Source: Isotricha intestinalis
Lineage: Eukaryota; Ciliophora; Litostomatea; Vestibuliferida; Isotrichidae
Direction of reading: 5' to 3'
Assembly: GCA_023807065.1 (NCBI GenBank)
Contig: JAJJLU010004616.1
Span: 1-11,189 of the forward strand
DNA length: 11,189 bases
Shown here: positions 1 to 7,243 of the stretch, piece by piece
Position numbering within the stretch: the first letter of the stretch is position 1
How the letters are laid out: every line of letters starts with the position of its first letter
Made by a program: the position numbers and the translations under genes
The notes under the pieces: generated by a model
The model's database searches: none
What the model was told of the DNA's origin: nothing
The model's input: the letters and a program-made list of their open reading frames with translations, nothing else

Positions 1-191
1 CCCAAGGTTCCATTTTTTATAATTATATAAAATGAAAAATATATTTTGTTTATATAAATAAATAATTTATTTAATAATTTTTTAAAATTTGATATTAATA
101 ATTCATATTTTTTATTTTATTAATTACTTTATTTTACTAATTTTTTAAAAATCGATAATAACACTTACTTTTTTCTTTTATTTGTATAAAA
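1..191. other. AT-rich flank, no gene seen
   Basis: This stretch is almost entirely A and T and shows no sustained reading frame. It lies downstream of the transposase pseudogene. I looked here for an inverted copy of the sequence beyond the gene's 5' end (2617-2850), which would mark transposon ends, and saw none. A minus-strand ATG at 11-13 opens MEPW before the window ends, which is too short to call a gene. Confidence 0.5.
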
Positions 192-2616
192 TTATTTTCG
201 CGTCCTAGGACGCAAAAAAATCCATTCTGAAACCAAACTAATTTTTTTTTGTTTATTATCAATGGCTTCTTCTTTTATGCAACAGATAGGTCTACCAAAT
301 TCTTTATTAAATACAATTTCTTTATCTATAGTACATATGCAACTATCATAAACTTCTAAAATTGGACATAATATTTTATCTTCACAAAAAAGTTTGAATA
401 ATCCATATACAGTATCATATACTCCTTTATTTATATTAATAAATTATTTAATTGTTTATCATATTTCTCTATAAATGGCCATATACCTTTTTTAAATTCA
501 ACATCTTTCATTTAGACTATTTTTTTACACATATTATATATTAATAAACCATAAGAATTTTTTTTAAATTCCTTAGCATTACAATACCCATAAAATAAAT
601 AATAAAATAAAAAAATAGAAGAATCCATTCTACATGAATTTAATTTCCAAATAAAAAAATTACTAACAATTTTATGATTATTAAACGGATTGTTAAAGGA
701 TAAATTATCTAAATTATTATAAGGTTCATCTGTAGAAATATGTCGTAAAATTTCATAAATTTTAGCTCCAGTGAAACAAGTAGTTTTTTCCATATCAATA
801 ATTTTTTGCATATAAACATTTTCTTGGTCTCTTATAAAATTTATAAATTTAGGCCAATTTAATTTTGATATTTTACCTAAAGATCCTTTTATAATTTTAT
901 TCAAATTTTCTAAATAAGCATTGCATCTTTGTAGTTTAGTAATTTTGCTATAGTCTAAGATTGAATTTTCTAAATAATAATACCAATTAGATTCGTAATA
1001 ATTGAAAAAACTTATAAATCCAGGATAATTAGCCTTTAATTCATCTAATGTAGATTTTACATAATTCATATCAGAATTATATTTAAATAAAATAACTGTT
1101 AATATATATATAATGTCTTCTCTTTCCTTTTTTAAATTATTTGTTCCAAATCCATGCTTCTTCATCCATCTGACTAGGCACTGGAGATAATGGAAAAAGC
1201 ATCCAATCCTTTTTGCTTCTGGAAATATTTTTCCTAATGCATTTTCTAATGCTAATTCATAATCAATTGTATAAGTTTGTAGAGATAATGGAAATTTATT
1301 ATTATTGGTAAGTATATCTCTAATTTCCTTAAATATAATTTCGTAACTAATTTGACTTTTACTATTTATTGTTACAAATAATCCGGGTACTTTTAATCCA
1401 GTATACAAATCGATAGACATTAAAATTAATGTTTCAGTCATTGGATAAGAACTTATAAAATTAAAATCAAGATAAAAATGAGGACTATGTCTCATTCTAT
1501 TAATATGAAAAGGAGAAGCCCATATAAGATAAATTAATCTAAAAAATTTATTTTTTGCTTATTATTATTATTGTATTCTGAAACATATCTTTCATTTAAA
1601 ACTTGTAAAAATATTTTATTATCTAATGTAAAAGGGTTATCATGGGCATAATAAAATGAATTAATTCGGTTTTTTGCTTTCCAATAGTAGTTTTTTAAAT
1701 AATCATCTGTAATATCTAAAGAATATTTTTTTATTAGATACAAATCTATATATTATTTCTTTGAACGTAGGTATAGTAATATCACTATTTCAACATAGGA
1801 TTTTATTACAAAATTCCATTAAATCATCTCTTTTTTTTATTATTTTGTTTCATACTTGGAATAATGGTGGTTGTACCGAATGTTTTAATAAGGCATTCAT
1901 CTTCGTGTAATTATGTTAATCTAGCTTTTTTCTTGGAAATATCAAGTTTAATATGGGAATAACACATTCTCTTATTTGGATATTTTTTAGATTTTTTTTT
2001 GTTGTTATCGCATGTAAAATAAGCAAAAAATTTATAATTTTTTGCAGATTTAAAATAGCCTATATTATGATATATTAATTTTTTGCTTTTAATGTTGTTA
2101 ATTGAAATATCATTCCAGTTTATATTTCCAATAATAAATTTATATTTTTCATTCAAATTTTCTAATTCAGAAATAATATCATTACTTTTTTCTGAATTAT
2201 TTTTTATATCTTCTGTTTTAATTCCTGTATTTTCTGCTGTGGTTTCTTCTTTTTCATTATCGGTATCGAATTTATATTCATAAGCTTTAGAAACATATTA
2301 TCTATTTCTTTTTTAGTGGGCTATATTGTTTATTATTAATATTAAAGTCTTCTTCTAATTCTTCTTTTAGTGTTTGTAAACATTGTTCCTTTGTTACTTT
2401 TTCTAAATATTTCATCTCTTCTTTATTTATTTTTTTATTTGTTTGATTTAAATCTATATGTAATAATTGATCATGGATTTCTTTATATTCTTCGGGAAAT
2501 GAATCTTCATTATCTGTATTTATTTCTTGAGTATAATATTTAAATTTTTCCGGAATTGTATTTTGATTTATATGTTTTTTTTCTTTTTTTTTAGATAATT
2601 CCGTTATTATGTCCAT
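192..2616 (-). pseudogene. Degraded Mutator-like (MULE) transposase gene
   Basis: A MULE-type DDE transposase cuts and pastes its own DNA element in the nucleus. Pieces read in order from ATG 2614-2616. First comes an acidic, lysine-rich N-terminus (to about 2305), then a Cys/His-containing segment (about 2280-1914) that may be a FLYWCH-like DNA-binding finger. A linker follows (about 1840-1550), then the catalytic core in one 327-codon open stretch (1495-512), and a C-terminal piece to the TAA at 192-194. In the core I assign the catalytic acids to D10 (YLDFNF), D78 (TIDYE) and E196 (AYLENLN), with the family's Cys/His signature GCFFHYLQC at 98-106. Breaks: frameshifts near 2285-2320, 1825, 1740, 1545 and 435, and in-frame stops at 1911-1913, 1790-1792 and 512-514. 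Restored length would be roughly 800 codons, normal for autonomous MULEs. No terminal inverted repeats or target duplication were found. The transposase call is strong; the finger assignment is tentative. Confidence 0.85.
200..213. repeat. 14-bp perfect GC-rich palindrome
   Basis: The sequence gcgtcctaggacgc is a perfect 14-bp palindrome in otherwise nearly pure A+T DNA. Flanking T and A runs (195-198 and 215-218) extend the stem past one mismatch. It falls in the last codons of the transposase C-terminal piece, just before its stop codon. It could be a protein-binding site, part of a transposon end, or chance; nothing else in the window repeats it. Confidence 0.6.
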
Positions 2617-2775
2617 CACTTTTATTATACTTAATTTTTTTATTTTGCTAGATATATATTAATTTTAAATTAATTATATATTTATTTAATATAATTCTTT
2701 TTATATTTGATGGATATTCTTTGCTTTTTCTATTATTTATATATTAATAATATTTTTTTTTGGCTTATAATAACT

Positions 2776-2797
2776 TTTTTTAAAGATTTCTAAATTC
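2776..2797. repeat. 22-bp direct repeat, copy 1
   Basis: This copy (ttttttaaagatttctaaa plus ttc) is identical to the one at 2939-2960, with a 163-bp offset. Sequence after each copy stays loosely similar (aaatttat). The pair brackets the GC-rich island. It may be a duplication flanking an insertion, or one unit of a local AT-rich repeat family. Confidence 0.7.
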
Positions 2798-2846
2798 CTA
2801 AAAATTTATAAATTTTCTAAATTATTCTAAATTTTCTAATTTTTTT

Positions 2847-2936
2847 GAGGATATGTCTGGATTTGTCGCGCAGGATCGCAGAATCAATCCGGAGACCGGG
2901 CGGCAGGCGCTTGAGATAAAGTACAGAGATTTTCTG
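2847..2936 (+). other. GC-rich island, probable foreign fragment
   Basis: Bases 2861-2910 contain 32 G or C out of 50 (64%), against roughly one in five in the surrounding DNA. On the plus strand an ATG at 2853-2855 opens 36 codons and runs out of the island into the AT-rich flank, ending at TAA 2961-2963. The first residues are MSGFVAQDRRINPETGRQAL. The codons used (GCG, CGC, CCG, CGG, CTG) are those of a GC-rich genome, unlike anything else here. I do not recognise the peptide, and the coding strand is uncertain. A short piece of bacterial or phage DNA carried in by insertion or repair is the simplest reading. It does not fold as a tRNA by eye. Confidence 0.55.
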
Positions 2937-2938
2937 AA

Positions 2939-2960
2939 TTTTTTAAAGATTTCTAAATTC
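2939..2960. repeat. 22-bp direct repeat, copy 2
   Basis: This is an exact copy of 2776-2797. It begins right after the GC-rich island and ends about 28 bp before the broken end of the DUF1015-like gene fragment. Confidence 0.7.
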
Positions 2961-2988
2961 TAAATTTATTATTTTTTTTCCCTTTCCT

Positions 2989-3105
2989 ATATTGGTCAAC
3001 GGCTATGCAAGAAAACTTTGTAAGTTTAATATTTTTATTTGGAAATAAAATGTGTGGGATTTTTAATCCAACTTCATTTAATTTTTCTTCTGAATTTTTA
3101 TCCAT
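2989..3105 (-). pseudogene. N-terminal fragment of a DUF1015-like gene
   Basis: An ATG at 3103-3105 starts 39 in-frame codons whose product contains GLKIPHILFPNKNIKLTKFS followed by CIAVDQY. This matches the pattern I know from the start of clostridial DUF1015 proteins, where an IP-x-ILLP segment is followed by a WAVIACDQYTS-type motif. Similarity ends after the Tyr codon at about 2989; the frame then runs through unrelated lysine- and asparagine-rich codons to a stop. Full-length family members have roughly 400 residues, so this is only the first tenth. It begins 4 bases past the serA stop codon, as in an operon. In Firmicutes such genes often follow serC and serA; their biochemical role is unknown. 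The identification rests on a short stretch from memory. Confidence 0.6.
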
Positions 3106-3109
3106 ATTA

Positions 3110-4229
3110 TTAATCTATTACTCTTGTTGCTATTATATCTGGTATTTCTTTAATTTTTGTTTCAATATCGTTTGGACTGTACTTGAAAATCTAAAATTTT
3201 ATATGTTATATCATTTCTTCCTTTATTTGATATCCTTCTATATTTAATTTGTATTCCGCAATTATGTTTGTTATTTCTTCAAACATACCAACCCTTTTTT
3301 TATGGTAAAACTATAACTCTCACTCCAGTTGATCTTTCAATTGTTACATTTGGAAGTTTACTGAGTTTTGTATGTTTCCATTTATTAAAAATTCTTTCAT
3401 TTCTGATGAAGCCATTGTAGCACAGTTTTCTTTTGGTTCAATTGTACTTGCACCAAGATGTGGAGTTCCAAGTACATTTGGTAAATTCAATTCTTCTTTT
3501 GTAGGAAAATCAGTAGCATATGCACTTAGTTTTCCACTTTTTAATGCATCTATCAAATCATCATGATTCACTAATTCGCCTCTATCATAATTCAAAATTG
3601 AAACATCATCTTTCATTTTTGCAATTGAATTTTTATTAATAAATCCTGTTGTTTCTTTAGTTGTTTCATATGTAATGATAAATAGTCTGCTTTTTCAAGT
3701 TCTGAATTGGCACTATCAACTATATTACCATATTGTTTTAAATCTTCTTTTTGATTAGGAGCAAGATATGCGTCATACCCTACTATATTCATTCCAAGAT
3801 TGTATAATGAACAAGCGACCTTTGCACCTACTTGACCAAGTCCTATAAATCCCAATGTTTTTCCAATTATCTCATGGCCTACATATTTACTTTTTTCTTT
3901 TTCAATAGTTTTAACAAGGTCTATATCGTCATTCTTAACAGAATTCAGCCAATCTCTTGATGGCTTCATATGTCTTGCAATAATTACTGCATTTGCATTT
4001 CCCCTTGGAGTGATAAATACAGCAATACCTTCATCTTGTGCACCTATCTATAGGGATATTGTTTACTCCAGCTCCAACGCGAGTTATGGCTTTACAATTT
4101 TTAGAAAAATTTTCTTCTTTCAAATCTGCAGATCTTACCATGATTGGATCATAGTCTTTTGCATTCTCATTAAGAACAAAATTATCATCCATAAGATTTT
4201 TTTTTATTAAAATTTTTAATTGTATACAT
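3110..4229 (-). pseudogene. serA: Degraded bacterial 3-phosphoglycerate dehydrogenase
   Basis: Intact SerA oxidises 3-phosphoglycerate to 3-phosphohydroxypyruvate with NAD, the first step of phosphorylated serine synthesis. Start ATG 4227-4229 overlaps the serC stop and has a Shine-Dalgarno sequence. Pieces in order: MYTIKNFNKK, a shift in a long A run (about 4200), then the substrate-binding region ending RVGAGVNNIPIDRCT and a shift near 4040. The NAD-binding half follows, with the Rossmann glycine motif GLGQVG at 3826-3843, then a shift near 3645. Next come the active-site segments NYDRGEL and PHLGAST (His motif, 3443-3463), and a shift near 3358. A C-terminal ACT domain follows (FEEITNIIAEYKLNIEG and ITYKILDF), broken by at least three more shifts or stops. 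It ends at TAA 3110-3112. About 373 codons matches the short clostridial class with one ACT domain. A small internal loss is likely after NANAV (about 3980). It cannot encode an enzyme as it stands. Confidence 0.92.
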
Positions 4230-4243
4230 TATTTATTCTCCTT
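4227..4243 (-). promoter_or_regulatory. Shine-Dalgarno and TAATG overlap at serC/serA
   Basis: On the minus strand AAGGAG (4238-4243) lies 8 bases before the serA ATG (4227-4229). The serC stop TAA (4229-4231) shares one base with that ATG, giving TAATG. This is the usual layout for translationally coupled genes in Firmicutes and has no role in eukaryotic translation, so it is direct evidence that the segment was bacterial DNA. Confidence 0.85.
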
Positions 4244-5316
4244 TTCAAATTTCTCCATGAAATTTGCTAGATGCTTTACTCCATCAATAGTCATAGCATT
4301 ACATATTAATGCTCTTATACCACCTAAAACTCTATGACCTTTTAAATTTATCATATTATTTTCTTTTGCTTCATTTATAAATTTAGCTTCAAGTTTTTCA
4401 GTAGGTAAATTGAATGTCACATTCATTATTGACCTGATTTTTTATCTTCAAATGGTTTATAAAAACTTGAATTATCTAATATGTTATAAAGCAATTTTGA
4501 CTTTTCTATATTTTTTTTCTCAAGTCCATCAACATCTCCCTGTTCTATAACCCATTTAAACATGACACCTGAGACATATTTTGCAAATGTAGGTGGCGTG
4601 TTATACATAGAATTATTTTTTGCAAGTATGTCATATCTTAGCATTGTAGGAATTTTGCTTGATGAATCTTCTTACATATACTTTTTGTTGATTACAAGAA
4701 TCGTAACACCTGAATGTCATAAGTTCTTTTGAGAACCAACATATGGAAGTGCAAATTTTTTATAATCATATTTTTTTCCTAAAATGTTTGAACTTATATC
4801 TCAACAATGGTGTATTTAATTCTTTCAAGTTTTCATACATATTCCAAAAATAGTATTGTTAGCAGTAATATGTAAATATTTGCCTTATTATCTATTTTGG
4901 AATTATCTATATCAGGGATATATTTATATTTATCTGGATTAAATAGTCATGTTAACGGCATTAGTCCATTTTTTTTTCTTCTTCCCAAGCCTTATTTACA
5001 AAATATCCAGTTACTACATAATAGGTTAAATCTCCTTCATTTGTCAAATTCAAAGGCACCATAGCAAACTGCGTACTCGCTCCACCTTATAAAATAAAAT
5101 TTCAAAGTTATCGTTTAAGTTTAAAATCTTTTTTAAATCTTCTCTTGTTTCATTTATAATTTTTTCATAAGTTTTGGAGCGATGACTCATCTCCATAACA
5201 GATAAACCTTCACTATTATAGTTACATACATTTTTATATATGCTTTCAAGTACTTCAACTGATATCATAACAGGACCAGATGCAAAATTATAAACTCTTT
5301 CCATTGTGTTGCTCAT
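4229..5316 (-). pseudogene. serC: Degraded bacterial phosphoserine aminotransferase
   Basis: Intact SerC is a PLP-dependent class V aminotransferase that makes O-phosphoserine from 3-phosphohydroxypyruvate and glutamate. The start is ATG 5304-5306 (MERVYNFASGP, the usual family N-terminus) or the in-frame ATG 5314-5316. The N-terminal domain is readable through GLSVMEMSHRSKTYE and LNLNDNFEILF. A frameshift near 5090 precedes GGASTQFAMVPLNLT, and several further shifts occupy 5040-4760. The PLP-lysine motif GSQKNL is present (Lys codon 4726-4728), but the glycine expected two residues after its Asn is a TGA stop at 4717-4719. A frameshift near 4665 follows. The C-terminal domain is open from MLRYDILAKNNSMYNTPPT (4644) to 4426, shifts once, and continues as NLKGHRVLGGIRA to TAA 4229-4231. 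About 360 codons equals the normal family length, so damage is mostly small indels, not large deletions. It is followed immediately by serA, the gene for the preceding pathway step. Confidence 0.93.
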
Positions 5317-5454
5317 TATATATATAAATTGCAAATTGTAAATATTATAAAAACGATTATACTATATTCAAATATGCTTTTCAATTTTTTTGAAATAATA
5401 TAAATATTTGTTAAATAGGATATAATCTTTGATGTAGCATTATGTTTTAAAATA
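5317..5454 (-). other. cdd-serC intergenic gap
   Basis: This 138-bp AT-rich gap separates the end of the deaminase pseudogene from the serC start. It holds the promoter-like pair annotated separately. No ribosome-binding sequence is left before either serC ATG, and no rho-independent terminator hairpin for cdd was seen. Confidence 0.6.
5356..5384 (-). promoter_or_regulatory. Relic sigma-70 promoter upstream of serC
   Basis: On the minus strand TTGAAA (5379-5384) is followed by a 17-base spacer and then TATAAT (5356-5361). That is five of six consensus bases at -35, the optimal spacing, and a perfect -10 box. Transcription would start near 5349, about 35-45 bases before the serC ATG. AT-rich DNA yields chance matches, but both boxes, the spacing, the strand and the position in the only sizeable gap of the segment all agree. 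In a eukaryotic nucleus it should be inert. Confidence 0.6.
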
Positions 5455-5881
5455 TTATTTTTTTTTTAATTTAAATCTAAGTGGTAATATTTCATCAAGT
5501 ATATATTCTTTAAGTCTAATATCTCAACATCTTTTCCCATTTTTGCCATGACTATTTTAAAATCATCATCACAAAATTCACTCATAACCTGTCTACAAAC
5601 TCCGCATGGTGAACCAAGATCTTAGATATCCGCACCATCTAGTCCTGAAACGATTGTTATTGCTTCAAATTCTGTATCTAAATTTTTAACGCTTAAAAAT
5701 GGGAGTCCTTTCAGCGTAGGTAGTTGGTAGATATGCTCCATTTTGTATATTACATCCTAAATATATTTTCCCATTTTTTGCAAAACAGTGCTGCTCCAAC
5801 TTTAAAATGACTATATGGCACATATGCATTTTTTCTAATTTCAAAAGCTTTTTTTAATAAGTCATTATATCTGTTATCCAT
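5455..5881 (-). pseudogene. cdd: Degraded bacterial cytidine deaminase
   Basis: Intact Cdd is a small homotetrameric zinc enzyme that converts cytidine or deoxycytidine to the uridine form in pyrimidine salvage. Translation from ATG 5879-5881 gives YVPYSHFKVGAAL, the family's substrate-binding start. A frameshift (about 5780) leads to NGKIYLGCNIQNGAYLP and then YAERT at 5704-5718. The normal motif is CAERT, in which Cys is a zinc ligand and Glu is the catalytic acid; here the Cys codon is TAC (Tyr). Another frameshift (about 5695) is followed by FEAITIVSGLDGADI, an in-frame TAA at 5622-5624, and the second zinc motif PCGVCRQ, intact at 5589-5609. A last shift near 5500 leads to the lysine tail and TAA 5455-5457. 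Total length is about 142 codons, near the family's usual ~130. Two frameshifts or more, a stop and a lost zinc ligand make it dead. Confidence 0.92.
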
Positions 5882-5885
5882 ACAA

Positions 5886-5927
5886 CTATACTCCTCTTAT
5901 TTCAACATTTTTAATTTCACTTATACA
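5886..5927 (-). pseudogene. Tail of an unidentified gene upstream of cdd
   Basis: A minus-strand frame reading ISEIKNVEIRGV ends at TAG 5886-5888, 4 bases before the cdd ATG, with the cdd ribosome-binding site inside its last codons. That spacing is typical of a bacterial operon, so this may be the end of the gene that preceded cdd. The segment is too short to identify and could be chance. If real, the bacterial insert extends a little beyond cdd. Confidence 0.3.
5891..5896 (-). promoter_or_regulatory. Shine-Dalgarno before cdd
   Basis: On the minus strand GAGGAG lies 9 bases before the cdd ATG (5879-5881). Its match and spacing are those of a Firmicutes ribosome-binding site, and it is the second such site in the segment. 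Confidence 0.7.
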
Positions 5928-6045
5928 TATCAATAAAAGATAAAGTTTCAATATTTCTTTTAAATTCAATTTTATGTTTTAAATATTTTCTTAAATTTAA
6001 GATTTTCACTTTTTCTTGTCCTTCTTGTTCAATTACAGGATTCTT
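5920..6045 (-). other. Short open frame after the 404-residue gene
   Basis: After TAG 6046-6048, 42 codons stay open to TGA 5917-5919 and encode a lysine- and glutamate-rich stretch that includes NPVIEQEGQEKVKILNLRKY. It overlaps the last 17 bases of the intact gene ending at 6029, in another frame. It could be that gene's original C-terminus, cut off by a small indel, the damaged end of the gene before cdd, or chance. There is nothing to identify it by. Confidence 0.3.
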
Positions 6046-7243
6046 CTAGTTTTTTTTTTATTCCTTTGATTAAAGGTAAAAAATCTTTGTAATAATCTGT
6101 GTTAATTCCTTCATCTAAAATATTAATAAATGAATTAAATAAACTTTTATTACTAGTATTTCTTGATAAATTTTTTTCAAATGTTCCTTGAATTCTTGGT
6201 GGTTTTGGATTTATTTGATTTATTGTTAATAATTCTTCATTAAATCCGTCTTTTGTTTTATATTCTGGAATTGCTTTTGAATAAAATTCATAAATTTTTC
6301 TTAACTTTAATTGAGGTATTTTTATTTCTTGACTTAGAAATTGTTGACAATTGAATATGATTAAATGAATAATTGTTAAGTGATGAAAATCTTTTATTGA
6401 TTTTGAATCAACTTTAAAATTTGATTTTTTTTGTTTAAATAAATGTGAATTTGAAAAAATATTAAAAGCATTGATTTTATTATCAGGGTCTTCTTTAATT
6501 GCAATTTCAATTTTTGTTGCTCCAACATTACCATTTGTAATATAATAATATCTTAAAAAATCATCCCTTACTAAAATAAATCCAATTGAATCAATTATAT
6601 CTAAAAGGTATTTATTTCTTATTTCATTTAATATTGTTATTCCTGGAAGATATAATTCATTTATTAAACATTTATATATATTAAAACCATGTGAGCCTGT
6701 AGGAATTGGCCAATTTTTATAAGGAGATAACTCAATAAAATATTTTTCTAAATATTCCCTTCTTGAAATGTAGAATGGATAGTTTTTTATTATTAGATAT
6801 ATAAAAAATAAATAAAAATCAATCATTTTTCTATATATATCTATTAATTTTTGGTTTTCTTCTATATATATATTTTTTTGACAAAATTGTAAAAGATTAA
6901 TTAATTTTGGTATTGCTGGTTCTTCTTCAGGATAAAAATATTCTTTTTCTTTAACAGCTATTATTTGTAAAATAGATTCAATATTATTATTGTTGTTTAA
7001 TCTTTGAGCAATTGAGAAGTTTTGTGATATTGTATATTTATTTTTTTCTTCTTCTGGATATTGTTTAATCAATTCTACTGGATTAAAAAAAAGAAAATGA
7101 AGCTTATTAAATAATGCTTTATATTCTTCTTCTTTTTCTTTATTGTCTTTTCCTGTTTTAAATAATTCTAAAATATATTCTAAATTTATGCTTCTTTCTT
7201 GGATTGAGCTTTTCGATGAATAAGAATATATTTCTTTACTCAT
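6029..7243 (-). CDS. Conserved-looking protein of unknown function (404 aa)
   Basis: This is an uninterrupted 404-residue frame with ATG at 7241-7243 and TGA at 6029-6031. I do not recognise the family. Residues 1-140 are mostly charged helix with a short Asn run at 83-87 and acidic segments at 36-41 and 105-109. Residues 141-157 (IDFYLFFIYLIIKNYPF) are hydrophobic and could be a buried helix or one membrane segment. The stretch SPYKNWPIPTGSHG (173-186) and the following KCLINELYLPGITILNEIR have the varied, structured look of a folded domain that continues to about residue 330. The tail from about 340 is rich in Asn, Lys and Ser and probably flexible. There is no signal peptide. The product is likely cytosolic. 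It is the nearest intact neighbour of the bacterial remnant, about 150 bp beyond cdd, but nothing suggests shared function. Confidence 0.85.
   Translation of the reverse strand: MSKEIYSYSSKSSIQERSINLEYILELFKTGKDNKEKEEEYKALFNKLHFLFFNPVELIKQYPEEEKNKYTISQNFSIAQRLNNNNNIESILQIIAVKEKEYFYPEEEPAIPKLINLLQFCQKNIYIEENQKLIDIYRKMIDFYLFFIYLIIKNYPFYISRREYLEKYFIELSPYKNWPIPTGSHGFNIYKCLINELYLPGITILNEIRNKYLLDIIDSIGFILVRDDFLRYYYITNGNVGATKIEIAIKEDPDNKINAFNIFSNSHLFKQKKSNFKVDSKSIKDFHHLTIIHLIIFNCQQFLSQEIKIPQLKLRKIYEFYSKAIPEYKTKDGFNEELLTINQINPKPPRIQGTFEKNLSRNTSNKSLFNSFINILDEGINTDYYKDFLPLIKGIKKKLEESCN

Larger units (their letters stand above)
2617..2988. other. Spacer between dead transposon and bacterial segment
   Basis: This is non-coding DNA apart from the GC-rich island annotated separately. 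From 2617 to about 2846 it is AT-rich with short imperfect reiterations of a ttctaaatt-like unit (about 2787-2840). It contains both copies of a 22-bp direct repeat. The right end adjoins the point where similarity to the bacterial DUF1015-like gene stops, so an insertion or deletion junction should lie at about 2961-2989. Confidence 0.6.

Noticed and set aside
2083..2283. Plus-strand open frame of 66 codons, membrane-like product
   Set aside because: It is antisense to the transposase linker, whose minus-strand reading is acidic and continuous with the rest of that gene.
192..2616. Reassigned stop codons to explain in-frame stops in the transposase
   Set aside because: Both TAA and TGA would have to be read through, frameshifts would still remain, and the intact genes use standard codons with clean TAA or TGA ends.
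2847..2936. GC-rich island as a small structured RNA gene
   Set aside because: No convincing stem pairing or Pol III boxes were seen, and the open frame with GC-rich codons favours a coding fragment, though not decisively.
3005..3247. Plus-strand open frame of 80 codons, hydrophobic product
   Set aside because: It is antisense to the ACT domain of serA and the DUF1015-like fragment, which have recognisable protein sequence on the minus strand. The hydrophobic composition follows from T-rich DNA.
3372..3566. Plus-strand open frame opposite serA
   Set aside because: The minus strand here encodes the PHLGAST active-site region of serA, so this is a shadow.
4010..4210. Plus-strand open frame opposite the serA N-terminus
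   Set aside because: It is a shadow of a clearly identified minus-strand gene.
2940..5900. Explaining the broken serA, serC and cdd frames by spliceosomal introns
   Set aside because: The breaks are 1-2 base shifts and single stop codons inside continuous homology. There is no inserted sequence with GT...AG ends, and bacterial signals persist.
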